Shown one piece after another: positions 51,393 to 60,213 of a stretch of 64,000 nt of DNA. Origin of the DNA: Candidatus Manganitrophus noduliformans (GTDB taxonomy: Bacteria; Nitrospirota; Nitrospiria; SBBL01; Manganitrophaceae); the NCBI RefSeq assembly GCF_012184425.1, contig NZ_VTOW01000005.1:186001-250000 (forward strand), written 5' to 3'. The notes below the pieces were generated by a model, which did no database searches, had not been told where the DNA came from, and saw only the letters and a program-made list of their open reading frames with translations. Each line of letters opens with the position of its first letter. Position 1 is the stretch's first letter. The translations under genes were made by a program, and so were the position numbers.

Positions 51393-53443
51393 GACCCTTT
51401 CCTCCTTCCCGCGCCGGCCCCGGAAGGGGCGTTGAGAAGAGGCCGGGCGTGGGCCAGCACATTTTCCACGGTAAACCCCAGCTCCCGCATCACCACCTCG
51501 CCGGGAGCCGATGCGCCAAATCGGTTCAAGCCAATCATGGCCCCGCTCCCTCCGACGTAACGCTCCCAGCCGAAGGTCGAAGCGGCCTCGATCGAGATCC
51601 GCGCCGTGACCTCCGGGGGGAGGACCGCCGTGCGATAGGAGACCGGTTGCCGCTCGAAGAGTTCCCAGCTCGGCATGCTGACCACCCGGACGGCGGCCCC
51701 TTCTTTCTCCAATGCCTGCGCCGCTTCCACCGCCAGATGGACCTCCGAGCCGGTCGCGATCAAAATCATCTCCGCCGCGCGCCCTTCCGTCTCGCTCAGG
51801 ACATACGCCCCCTTCTCCAATTGATCGGCCGGGGCGGACCGGCTTCGATCGATGAGGGGAATTTTCTGCCGTGTGAGGATCAACGCGACCGGTCCTTTGC
51901 GCCGCGCGACGGCCAAGCGCCATGCCGTGGCGGTCTCCGTCGCATCGGCCGGACGGATCACGGTTAGATTCGGGATTGCCCTCAAGCCGGCCAACTGCTC
52001 GATCGGTTGATGGGTCGGCCCGTCTTCTCCCAGGCCGATGCTGTCGTGGGTGAAGATATAGATTACCGGCAGCTCCATCAGCGCCGCGAGACGGATCGAG
52101 GCTTTCATGTAATCGGAGAAGATCAGAAAGGTTCCCCCATACGGGATCACGCCGCCATGGAGCGCCATTCCGTTGAGGGCCCCTCCCATCGCATGCTCGC
52201 GGACGCCGAAGTGGAGGGTGCGCCCCTCATAATGCCCCGCGAGAAAATCGCCGAGCCCTTTCTGGGTGGTATCATTCGAAGGGGCGAGGTCGGCCGATCC
52301 GCCGATCAGGTTTGAGAGCCGGGGGGCGGTGAGGTTGAGCACTTCTCCGAAGGCGCGCCGGGTTGCGGTCGCCCCCTTCGGCTGGTATTTTTTGATCTCG
52401 GAGTCCCACCCCTCCGGTCGCTCGCCTTTCACCATGCGCTGCCACTCCTTTGCCAGATCGGGATCGGCGGCGGCGTAGGCGTCGAATCGGCGCTGCCACT
52501 CCGCTTCCAGCCGCTCTCCTCTCCCGGCCGTTTTTCGATAATGTGCGAGCGCGGGCTCGGGAACATAGAAGTCGGGCTCCGTCGGCCAACCGAGATGTTC
52601 TTTCGTCAGCCGGACCTCTTCTTCCCCCAGCGGCTCACCGTGCGCCTGGGCGCTGTCTTGTCTGTTCGGACTTCCGTAGCCGATATGGGTCCGGACGATG
52701 ATGAGAGACGGGCGCTCGGTCTCGGCCTGGGCCGCTTGAATCGCCTTCGACATCGCCGCAAGATTATTCCCATCGGGCAGGGGGCCGATTACGTTCCAGC
52801 CGTACGCTTCAAAACGTTTTTTGACATCTTCACGGAAGGCGAGGTCGGTGCTCCCTTCGATCGTGATTTGATTGGCGTCGTAGAAGCAGATCAACTTTTC
52901 AAGTTGAAGATGTCCGGCAAGCGAGGCCGCCTCCGAAGCGATCCCTTCCATCATGTCGCCGTCGCTGGCGATGACATAGGTGTGATGATCGACGATGGAA
53001 TGGCCGGGACGGTTAAAGTGCGCCGCCAGAAAGCGCTCGGCGATCGCCATTCCGACCCCGTTGGCAAATCCCTGCCCCAGCGGGCCGGTCGTGGTTTCGA
53101 CGCCGGAAGGGACATGGCCCTGCTCCGGATGGCCGGGGGTCTTGCTCTCCCACTGCCGAAACCGCTTGATCTCTTCCAGCGACAGATCGTAGCCGGTCAA
53201 GTAGAGCAAGCTGTAGAGGAGCATCGAGGCATGTCCCGCCGAGAGGACAAAGCGATCCCGATCGGGCCAATGGGGATTGTTCGGGTTGTGTTTTAAAAAC
53301 TGCGTCCAGAGAAGATAACCCAACGGGGCCAGCCCCATCGGGGTGCCGGGATGGCCGGAGTTGGCCTTTTGCACCGCATCGGCGGACAACATCCGGATGG
53401 TGTTGATGCAGAGTTGATCGAGATCGTGCTCTTTCAGATCCAT
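51389..53443 (-). CDS. tkt: transketolase
   Basis: Thiamine-diphosphate enzyme moving two-carbon units. 684 residues. [24 protein letters not shown]-like [22 protein letters not shown], the ThDP motif [20 protein letters not shown]...YDANQI and [15 protein letters not shown] are all intact. First gene of the pentose-phosphate operon (tkt-tal-gnd-zwf-pgl-rpiB). rpe is not present here. Confidence 0.97.
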   Translation of the reverse strand: MDLKEHDLDQLCINTIRMLSADAVQKANSGHPGTPMGLAPLGYLLWTQFLKHNPNNPHWPDRDRFVLSAGHASMLLYSLLYLTGYDLSLEEIKRFRQWESKTPGHPEQGHVPSGVETTTGPLGQGFANGVGMAIAERFLAAHFNRPGHSIVDHHTYVIASDGDMMEGIASEAASLAGHLQLEKLICFYDANQITIEGSTDLAFREDVKKRFEAYGWNVIGPLPDGNNLAAMSKAIQAAQAETERPSLIIVRTHIGYGSPNRQDSAQAHGEPLGEEEVRLTKEHLGWPTEPDFYVPEPALAHYRKTAGRGERLEAEWQRRFDAYAAADPDLAKEWQRMVKGERPEGWDSEIKKYQPKGATATRRAFGEVLNLTAPRLSNLIGGSADLAPSNDTTQKGLGDFLAGHYEGRTLHFGVREHAMGGALNGMALHGGVIPYGGTFLIFSDYMKASIRLAALMELPVIYIFTHDSIGLGEDGPTHQPIEQLAGLRAIPNLTVIRPADATETATAWRLAVARRKGPVALILTRQKIPLIDRSRSAPADQLEKGAYVLSETEGRAAEMILIATGSEVHLAVEAAQALEKEGAAVRVVSMPSWELFERQPVSYRTAVLPPEVTARISIEAASTFGWERYVGGSGAMIGLNRFGASAPGEVVMRELGFTVENVLAHARPLLNAPSGAGAGRRKGS

Positions 53444-53765
53444 TCGCCCTCCTCCAACGTCGATTCTCTCGTCCTCTTCGCCGCCCCTCAGAACAGAATA
53501 AGCCGGGCTTGATCGCTTCTTTTAGTCTGCACCATTCGGCTCGACAACGTCTACCCCCATCCTCCGAATTCCAGATGGGGAGGGCAGAACGTAGAATAGA
53601 CCCGATCCATCATAGCGGGTGGAATAAAAATATTCAATCGGACGAGACCGCTCTTGGGAGAGATCGATCTCCGGATTACATCAAATCTAGACTTCGGTCG
53701 GCGGAAAGGATACACTGTCGCCTTGGGACTCAGATGCAACGCATCATCCGTTTCAAAGGTACCCA
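53444..53765. other. divergent intergenic region between tkt and the Opp permease gene
   Basis: About 322 nt between the start codons of two oppositely oriented operons. One plus-strand promoter candidate (53688-53716) is visible; no convincing minus-strand promoter for tkt was found by eye. An open frame on the plus strand (53509-53769) has no ribosome site or protein-like composition and is not accepted. Confidence 0.5.
53688..53716 (+). promoter_or_regulatory. candidate promoter of the peptide permease genes
   Basis: TAGACT (53688-53693), 17-nt spacer, TACACT (53711-53716), about 50 nt before ATG 53766. Confidence 0.4.
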
Positions 53766-54686
53766 ATGATCCTGACCTTCATTCTTCGCCGCATCCTCTG
53801 GGCGATCCCGGTTCTCTGGGTGGTCGCGACCCTCACCTTTTTCATCATGCATATCGTGCCGGGAGGGCCGTTTGACCGGGAGAAGAAGCTTCCTCCGGAG
53901 ATCAAGGCGAACGTCGAGGCGAAGTACCATCTCGACCAGCCGCTCCACAGGCAGTATCTCCTCTACATGAAGGGATTGGTCCAGGGAGATCTGGGGCCGT
54001 CTTATAAGTATCTGGGAAGGACGGTCAACGACGTCATCGGCGACACCCTTCCCGTTTCGATCCAGTTGGGCCTGCTGGCGCTCGGCATCGCCGTTCTGTT
54101 CGGCTTGATCGCCGGGATGATCTCCTCGATGACCGCCCATTCCTTCTGGGATCGGTTCAGCATGTTTCTTGCCACGGCGGGGATTTCGACGCCGAACTTC
54201 GTCCTCGGCGCGTTGCTGGTTTATCTCTTCTCCCATCGGTATCAAATTTTTCCGCCGGCCCTTTGGGAAGACTTCCGCTATGCGATCCTTCCCGCGGTCA
54301 CGTTGGGTCTCGCGCCGGCGGCCTACATCGCGCGGCTGAGCCGGTCGAGCATCCTCGAAACGAACCGGCAGGATTACGTCCGGACCGCCCGGTCGAAGGG
54401 GCTCTCCGAGGCGGCGATCCTCTTCCGGCATGTTTTGAAAAACGCCCTCTCCCCGGTGGTGACGATCTTGGGCCCGCTGACGGCGGCGTTGGTCACCGGG
54501 TCGTTCGTCGTCGAGTTCATCTTCTCCGTTCCGGGGATGGGGAAATTTTTCATCACCGCCGTGACCAATCGGGATTACCCGCTGATCATGGGGGTGACCC
54601 TCATCTATGCCGTCTTGATCGTCGTCGCGAACCTTCTGGTCGATATTTTTTATACGTTCATCGACCCGCGCGTGAAATTATCGTAG
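53766..54686 (+). CDS. peptide ABC transporter permease, OppB/DppB type
   Basis: A 306-residue inner-membrane protein with six helices. The first (IPVLWVVATLTFFIMHIVPGGPFD) and the long periplasmic loop are typical of DppB/OppB, and the EAA coupling motif reads TARSKGLSEAAILFRHVLKNAL. GSFVVEFIFSVPGMG is also conserved. Eight nt before the partner permease. The SBP gene at 44880 is the probable partner across the intervening pentose-phosphate operon. Confidence 0.93.
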   Translation: MILTFILRRILWAIPVLWVVATLTFFIMHIVPGGPFDREKKLPPEIKANVEAKYHLDQPLHRQYLLYMKGLVQGDLGPSYKYLGRTVNDVIGDTLPVSIQLGLLALGIAVLFGLIAGMISSMTAHSFWDRFSMFLATAGISTPNFVLGALLVYLFSHRYQIFPPALWEDFRYAILPAVTLGLAPAAYIARLSRSSILETNRQDYVRTARSKGLSEAAILFRHVLKNALSPVVTILGPLTAALVTGSFVVEFIFSVPGMGKFFITAVTNRDYPLIMGVTLIYAVLIVVANLLVDIFYTFIDPRVKLS

Positions 54687-54694
54687 GACCTGAC

Positions 54695-55576
54695 TTGGAA
54701 GGGAATCCGTTCTGGAAACGGTTCAAGCACGACCGGCTCGCGATGGCGAGCCTGGGGGTGATCGCCTTGCTCTTTATCGTCGCCCTCTTCGGAAATGCGG
54801 CGGCCCCTTATCCGTTCGATTTACAGAACACGGCGGAGAGTCTCTCCCCCCCGAGCCGCGCCCACTGGATGGGAACCGACGAGCTGGGACGGGATCTTTT
54901 CTCAAGATTGATTTACGGCACCCGCGTGTCGATGTCGGTCAGCCTCCTCACCGCCCTCTCGGCGTTGGTCCTCGGGACGCTGTACGGCGCGATCTCCGGG
55001 TATGTCGGAGGGAAGATCGATAATTTGATGATGCGGGGGGTCGATGTCGTTTATGCCCTTCCCGATCTGCTGCTGATCATCCTGATTACGGTGGTGATCG
55101 GCCGGGGGATCGTCGGCGTCTTCTTGGCCCTGAGCTTGGTCGGATGGATCACCGTGGCGCGGCTGATCCGCGGAGAGGTTCTTCGCTTGAAGGAGTTGAG
55201 CTACATCGAGGCGGCGCGGTCGATGGGAGCGAGCCATGCGCGGATTCTTCTCCGACACGTTCTTCCAAACACGGTCGGGGTGTTGATCGTCACGCTGACC
55301 TTTCGGATTCCCTCGGCCATCCTGGCCGAATCGACCCTCAGCTTCATCGGCCTGGGACTGACCCCGCCGGCGGCCAGTTGGGGGACGCTGGCGAACGAGG
55401 GATGGAAGGCGCTCAAGTTTTATCCCCACCTGATCATCTTTCCGAGTCTTGCGATTTTCATCACGATGCTGGCATTTAATTTTTTAGGAGATGGGTTGCG
55501 CGATGCGCTCGATCCGGGTCACTCCGACGCGCCGGGGCCGATCCGGCGGACGGAGGTCAAACGGGTCGGGGCCTAA
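54695..55576 (+). CDS. peptide ABC transporter permease, OppC/DppC type
   Basis: A 293-residue protein from TTG 54695 (MEGNPFWKRFKHDRLAMASL), with AGGA upstream; the open frame continues back inside the previous gene but is not coding there. AHWMGTDELGRDLFSRLIYGTRVSM and the EAA motif AARSMGASHARILLRHVLPN are signature DppC features; STLSFIGLGLTPPAASWG also. No oppD/oppF ATPase gene follows: the next gene is a sensor kinase, so ATPases must come from elsewhere. Confidence 0.93.
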   Translation: MEGNPFWKRFKHDRLAMASLGVIALLFIVALFGNAAAPYPFDLQNTAESLSPPSRAHWMGTDELGRDLFSRLIYGTRVSMSVSLLTALSALVLGTLYGAISGYVGGKIDNLMMRGVDVVYALPDLLLIILITVVIGRGIVGVFLALSLVGWITVARLIRGEVLRLKELSYIEAARSMGASHARILLRHVLPNTVGVLIVTLTFRIPSAILAESTLSFIGLGLTPPAASWGTLANEGWKALKFYPHLIIFPSLAIFITMLAFNFLGDGLRDALDPGHSDAPGPIRRTEVKRVGA

Positions 55577-55606
55577 TGTTCGGAGGAAGGTTGTTGCGCC
55601 GATGCG

Positions 55607-55625
55607 TGTAGGAATTTATCCGACA
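55607..55625. repeat. short inverted repeat upstream of the hybrid kinase
   Basis: TGTAGG-AATTTAT-CCGACA (55607-55625), an almost perfect 6-bp inverted repeat (one mismatch) with an AT centre, about 185 nt before the kinase. Consistent with a dimeric regulator site; identity unknown. Confidence 0.4.
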
Positions 55626-55808
55626 GAAATTTTCCGATTGATTTGCCTGCCGTTTTCATAGAAAATGAGTCACCGCTCGATTTTTCAAGCGGATTCGCAT
55701 ATTCGTCACCTCCAAACTGGTATTACCAGAGCACCAGAGCCCTGAAAGAGATTTTGCTCCAACGGGATTTGATCGATCCCAGCCGTTTAGCGGTTTATAA
55801 GAGCAGAG

Positions 55809-58808
55809 ATGATCTCAATGATATTTTTGTCAGGGGTTATACTTCTTTTATTTGCACCTTTTTTAATCTTTCTCTATCGAAAGAATCAGGCCGCTCAGTG
55901 GCGATCGGGTGGCAAGCCGTTAAAACAGAGCGACAAGACTCTCCTAGACCAAATCAATGATGCCGTTGTGGCCGTCGACTCAGAATGGGTGATCCTCGAT
56001 TGCAATCCCGCCTTTACCTCCCTTCTCGGCTATACCCCCGATGAGTTAAATGGGAAGCACTTCCGTTTCCTTTACGCGGAGGGGGAGGCAGGCGCCCCTG
56101 AAGCAGATTTTCCGAAGCGTGGAACTTTAGAAGTGATCCGCTACCGGAAGAAAAGCGGAGAGGCTTTTTCAGGAGAGACGAGTTTCTCCCTTATCCAGGA
56201 GAGCGATCGCCGCCTGAACCGGATCGTCGCATTGATTCGGAACCATCCCCCTCGGCCAGAATCAGAGTCCGATGTCAGGCGACTGAATAAAACCTTGGAG
56301 CGGCGGGTCATCGATCGCATGGCGCAGTTGCATGCGATGAATCTCGATCTTCAGGTCGAAATCAACCAGCGAAAGCGGGTCGAGAGCCATCTCGCCGCCG
56401 AACATGCGATCACCCGCATCCTGGCCGAATCCGGAACGCTGGTCGAGGCCGCTCCGAGAATTCTCCAGGTCCTTTGCGAAAGCCTTGCTTGGGATCTTGG
56501 CCTTTTCTGGAAGACGAATGATCAGGTTTGTGTCTTGACCTGCATTGAGACCTGGCGTCCCGCCGCCGCCGGTCTTTCCAAATTCGAAGCGATCAGCCGT
56601 GAAAAAATTTTTTGGCCCGATGAAGGGCTCCCGGGGCGCGTTTGGTCCGAGGGAGAGCCGATCTGGTTGACCGGTGTGACCGAAGCGGCCGGTTTCGTCC
56701 GGATGGTCCAGGCGGCGGAGGCAGGATTTTACTCGGCCTTGGCCTTTCCCATTCGAAGCGGCGAAGGGGTTGCGGGTGTCATGGAGTTTTTCAGCCGGGA
56801 GGTCAGACGGTCCGATCATGAGCTCTTGGAGATATTATCGAATATCGGGAGCCAGATCGGGCAATTCATCGATCGGAAAGAATCGGAAAAGGCCCTTCGG
56901 GAAAGCGAGACGAGAAAACGGGCGATCATGGAGTCGGCGCTCGATTGCATGATCACCGTCGATCACGAAGGAAGGATCATCGAATTCAATCCGGCCGCCG
57001 AGCGGACGTTCGGCTATTCAAGAGGGGAGCTTCTCGGGCAGAACCTGGCCGAGCGGATCATCCCGCCGCATTTGAGAAAACGTCATCGGGACGCTTTTGC
57101 GAAGTATTTGGAGACGGGAGCGGGGCCTGTTTTAAATCAACGGATCGAGACGACCGGGATGCGGGCCGACGGAAGCGAGTTTCCGGTCGAGCTGACGATC
57201 ATGCGGATTCCGCTGGAAGGTCCCGCCGTGTTTCAAGGGTTTCTTCGCGATATCACCGAGCGAAAACAGGCGGAAGAGGCCCTTGCGGCGGAGAAAGAGC
57301 GTCTTGCGGTGACCCTCGGCTCCATCGGAGACGGGGTTATTGCAACAGATGTGACGGGCCGCGTGATCTTCATCAACCGGACCGCGGAGGAGCTCAGCGG
57401 CTGGTTTCGAGCGGAGGCGATCGGCCGGCCGTTGCCGGAGGTCTTTCGAATCGTTCATGAAAAAAGTCGGGCCCATTGCGAAAACCCGGTGGAAAAAGTC
57501 CTCGCCACGGGGAATGTCGTCGCCCTTGCAAATCATACCGTTTTGATCGCGAAAGACGGGAAGGAGCACGCCATCGCCGACAGCGGGGCGCCGATCCGAA
57601 ATCGGGAAGGGGAAGTGATCGGAGTGGTCCTTGTTTTTCGAGATGTCACGGAGAAACAGAGGATGGAGGAAGAGCTCCTTCGGGCAAGCACCCTGGAGTC
57701 GGTCGGCCTCCTTGCAGGGGGGGTGGCGCATGATTTCAACAACATTTTGACCGCCATCCTCGGGAATGTTTCTCTCGCGATGCTCTCGCTCGACGAACGG
57801 TCGGAGCCCTACGAGCGGCTGGCGCAGGCGGAGAAAGCGTCGATGCGGGCGAGAGATCTCGCCCAACAGTTACTGACCTTCGCAAAGGGGGGCGTCCCGG
57901 TCAAAAAGACCGCGTCTCTGGTCGATCTTCTCCGGGACGCATCCGATTTCGTGACGAGAGGCTCCAACGTTCGATGTGCGTTTTCAATTCAGGAGGGGCT
58001 TTGGCCGGTCGAGATCGACGAGGGGCAGATCGGCCAGGTGATCCACAATCTGGTTCTGAATGCGCAACAGGCGATGCCGGAGGGAGGCACCATTGAAATC
58101 CGCGCCGTAAACAAGACGGCCGGCGAGGTGAAGGGGCTTCCCCTCCACGAAGGAAACTACGTTCATATCGCCGTCCGGGATTTTGGAATCGGCATTCCCA
58201 AGGATCACCTTGCGAAGATCTTCGATCCGTACTTTACGACCAAACGGAAGGGAAGCGGCCTGGGATTGTCGATCTCTTATTCGATTGTCAAAAAACATGA
58301 CGGCCACATGACCGTTGACTCCGAACCGGGAAAAGGGGCCACATTCTCCCTCTACCTCCCCGCATTCCCGAAGGCCGCTCTTCCAAAGGGAAAAGAGACG
58401 GCTGAAGTCGAATCCCTGACCGGCCGGGGAAGGATTTTGGTGATGGATGATGAGGAGAGCATCCGCGACGTTCTCGACAAGCTGTTGCGCCGGCTCGGCT
58501 ACGAGGCGCTCCTTGCCGAGGATGGGGCGGAAGCGATTTCGCTTTATCGGCAAGCGATCGAATCGGAGACGCCGATCGATGCCGTCATCATGGATTTGAC
58601 GGTGCCGGGGGGGATGGGCGGAAAAGAGGCGATCCTTGCCTTGCGTGAGATCGATCCGGAGATCAAGGCGATCGTTTCCAGCGGCTATTCGAATGATCCG
58701 ATGGCGGCCGCTTTCATGGAATACGGATTCAGCGAATTTATCGCCAAGCCGTTCAAGCTTGAAAATCTGGGGAAGGTCCTCAAGCGGGTCATTCCGAGGG
58801 ACCGTTGA
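55809..58808 (+). CDS. hybrid sensor histidine kinase with PAS, GAF and receiver domains
   Basis: A 999-residue membrane-tethered kinase (start ATG 55809; ATG 55818 is an alternative). One N-terminal transmembrane helix (FLSGVILLLFAPFLIFLY, 6-23). PAS about 43-150; a coiled-coil 155-195; GAF about 200-355; PAS about 370-485; PAS about 492-615; HisKA with phospho-acceptor His641 (LAGGVAHDFNNILTAI); HATPase with N-box HNLVLNAQQAMPEGG, DFGIGIP and GSGLGLSIS; receiver with Asp929 (VIMDLTVPGG) near the C-terminus. The GGxAHDFNN box is the class that often feeds an internal receiver. Cognate output protein unknown. Confidence 0.95.
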   Translation: MISMIFLSGVILLLFAPFLIFLYRKNQAAQWRSGGKPLKQSDKTLLDQINDAVVAVDSEWVILDCNPAFTSLLGYTPDELNGKHFRFLYAEGEAGAPEADFPKRGTLEVIRYRKKSGEAFSGETSFSLIQESDRRLNRIVALIRNHPPRPESESDVRRLNKTLERRVIDRMAQLHAMNLDLQVEINQRKRVESHLAAEHAITRILAESGTLVEAAPRILQVLCESLAWDLGLFWKTNDQVCVLTCIETWRPAAAGLSKFEAISREKIFWPDEGLPGRVWSEGEPIWLTGVTEAAGFVRMVQAAEAGFYSALAFPIRSGEGVAGVMEFFSREVRRSDHELLEILSNIGSQIGQFIDRKESEKALRESETRKRAIMESALDCMITVDHEGRIIEFNPAAERTFGYSRGELLGQNLAERIIPPHLRKRHRDAFAKYLETGAGPVLNQRIETTGMRADGSEFPVELTIMRIPLEGPAVFQGFLRDITERKQAEEALAAEKERLAVTLGSIGDGVIATDVTGRVIFINRTAEELSGWFRAEAIGRPLPEVFRIVHEKSRAHCENPVEKVLATGNVVALANHTVLIAKDGKEHAIADSGAPIRNREGEVIGVVLVFRDVTEKQRMEEELLRASTLESVGLLAGGVAHDFNNILTAILGNVSLAMLSLDERSEPYERLAQAEKASMRARDLAQQLLTFAKGGVPVKKTASLVDLLRDASDFVTRGSNVRCAFSIQEGLWPVEIDEGQIGQVIHNLVLNAQQAMPEGGTIEIRAVNKTAGEVKGLPLHEGNYVHIAVRDFGIGIPKDHLAKIFDPYFTTKRKGSGLGLSISYSIVKKHDGHMTVDSEPGKGATFSLYLPAFPKAALPKGKETAEVESLTGRGRILVMDDEESIRDVLDKLLRRLGYEALLAEDGAEAISLYRQAIESETPIDAVIMDLTVPGGMGGKEAILALREIDPEIKAIVSSGYSNDPMAAAFMEYGFSEFIAKPFKLENLGKVLKRVIPRDR

Positions 58809-58836
58809 ACAGGTCCGGGAAATTCGTGTTGTTCTT

Positions 58837-58866
58837 TGCAGGGGCGTATTGCAATACGCCCCTGCA
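58837..58866. repeat. perfect 30-bp palindrome
   Basis: A 15-bp arm TGCAGGGGCGTATTG (58837-58851) is followed at once by its exact reverse complement (58852-58866). It lies between the convergent kinase and beta-helix genes. I recall near-identical AGGGGCGTATTGCAATACGCCCC repeats dispersed in many bacterial genomes, i.e. a REP-like or MITE-derived element; it may also work as a bidirectional transcription stop. Confidence 0.85.
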
Positions 58867-58876
58867 ATCATCCTTC

Positions 58877-60022
58877 CTACGGCGCAGGCGCCGGCGTCCC
58901 GTCCGATTGGACGTTGAACGACCCGACGCCGGTGTTCCCGTCGATGTCGTCGTAAATATTGAAGCTGATGTTCGGTGTGCTGATCGGATGAACGAAGATG
59001 TCCGCTTCGGCCGCGCCGTTTCCGGTGATCCGATTGTGCGTGATCATGATCGGCGAAGACGAGAGATTGAAAACCCCCTCCTCCCCGTTGTCGGTGACGG
59101 TGTTCCCGATGATATTCACCGACGCGCCGATTTCGTTGGTAATCCCTTTTCCTCCGTTTCCAGAGACGGTGTTGCTGATGATCGTGGGGGACCCTCCCTG
59201 GCTGGAGATCCCGTCGGTGGTATTCACGGCGATCAGGTTGCCGTTCAAGTTGGGGGAAGAAGAGACGTTCCGGACGCCGGCGCCGTTATTGTTGCGGATG
59301 ATGTTGCCGACGATCGTCGGGGTGGTGTCGACGGAGTTGAGAATCCCGCGGCCGTTGCCGGTGATGATGTTTCCCTGAATCATCGGGGAGGCGTTGTTGA
59401 AATTGTCGATTCCTTCGTTCGTATTGTCCGCAATAATATTTCCGGCGATGATGGGCGACGCGTTGTTCTGGCTGGTCATGCCGAATTGATTTCCGGTCAG
59501 GGCGTTATGCAAGATCGTCGGCGAGGAAGCGACAATGGAGATTCCGAAAAAACCGCCGGTGACCGTCAGGCCGGAGATCGCCACATTCGTCAGGGTATTC
59601 AGGACGATCACGCTCTGGTCCGGAGCGGCCGATTGGATCGTCGTCACCTCCCGGCCCGCCCCTTTCAGGTGGACGTGGCTCTTCATCGCAATATTGTCGA
59701 TGTAGATTCCCGGCATCACCTTAATCAAGTAGGGATAGTCCGCAGAAGGATCGATGTCGGCCAGCGCCTCGCTCACGCTGGTGTAGTCTCCCCCTTTTTT
59801 TGCCACGATCACGACGTGGGCCGGTTTTTTCGTCAGGTCGAAATCAAGCTCGTCTTCGGAGACGCAGGCATTGCAGTCGAGATCGGTTGCGGTTTTGTCT
59901 TTGACAGGTTTTCCCTTTTGAAAGCCTCCTGGAATTTTCTTCGCCTCGGCGGCGGCGTGTCCCATAAAGAGGAGCGTGATCATCAACGTCAATATCGAGA
60001 GTGAGCGGGTGCGGTTCAGCAT
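58877..60022 (-). CDS. secreted right-handed parallel beta-helix protein
   Basis: A 381-residue exported protein. Signal peptide about 1-25 (LTLMITLLFMGHAAAEA). An N-terminal region contains CNAC, then the pectin-lyase-like start YTSVSEALADIDPSADYPY with KVMPGIYIDNIAMKSHVHLKG. From about 125 to 360 come about ten coils with a repeating pattern SPTIxxNxIxGNxxGI (e.g. ASPIIAGNIIADNTNEGI). This is the NosD/pectate-lyase type beta-helix, typical of carbohydrate-active or surface proteins; active-site residues cannot be recognised, so enzyme or scaffold remain both possible. Confidence 0.85.
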   Translation of the reverse strand: MLNRTRSLSILTLMITLLFMGHAAAEAKKIPGGFQKGKPVKDKTATDLDCNACVSEDELDFDLTKKPAHVVIVAKKGGDYTSVSEALADIDPSADYPYLIKVMPGIYIDNIAMKSHVHLKGAGREVTTIQSAAPDQSVIVLNTLTNVAISGLTVTGGFFGISIVASSPTILHNALTGNQFGMTSQNNASPIIAGNIIADNTNEGIDNFNNASPMIQGNIITGNGRGILNSVDTTPTIVGNIIRNNNGAGVRNVSSSPNLNGNLIAVNTTDGISSQGGSPTIISNTVSGNGGKGITNEIGASVNIIGNTVTDNGEEGVFNLSSSPIMITHNRITGNGAAEADIFVHPISTPNISFNIYDDIDGNTGVGSFNVQSDGTPAPAP

Positions 60023-60054
60023 AGTGTTCTCCTTTTTTATAAGGGGAGAAGAGG

Positions 60055-60090
60055 GAGGCGGTCCCGTTCCGGAAAGGAGCGGCCCGCCTC
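60055..60090 (-). other. hairpin in the leader of the beta-helix gene
   Basis: GAGGCGG (60055-60061) and CCGCCTC (60084-60090), with inner GTCCCGTTCC-type pairing, upstream of the beta-helix ATG (60022). No T-run follows on the minus strand, so it is probably a leader structure rather than a terminator of tamB. Confidence 0.4.
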
Positions 60091-60213
60091 AGCGGTATTG
60101 AAGGTGAGAATAATCGGTTTTGTTTTTCCAGTCTGTAAGCGGAATCACGGTTTCGTGAATTGCCGCTCGGAAGGGCCTTCAAGACGTAAATGGATGGAAC
60201 GGTTCTTGCGAGA

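Noticed and set aside
53509-53769. Plus-strand open frame of 86 codons between tkt and the permease gene
   Set aside because: No ribosome site, biased composition, overlaps the promoter candidate and the permease ATG.
55643-55960. Plus-strand open frame of 105 codons starting MPAVFIENESPLDF
   Set aside because: Its second half overlaps the kinase gene in another frame, there is no ribosome site, and the sequence resembles no protein I know.
58805-60004. A 399-codon plus-strand frame rich in Asp/Val/Gly opposite the beta-helix gene
   Set aside because: It is the complement of repetitive beta-helix coils; the minus strand has signal peptide, ribosome site and coherent coil repeats.
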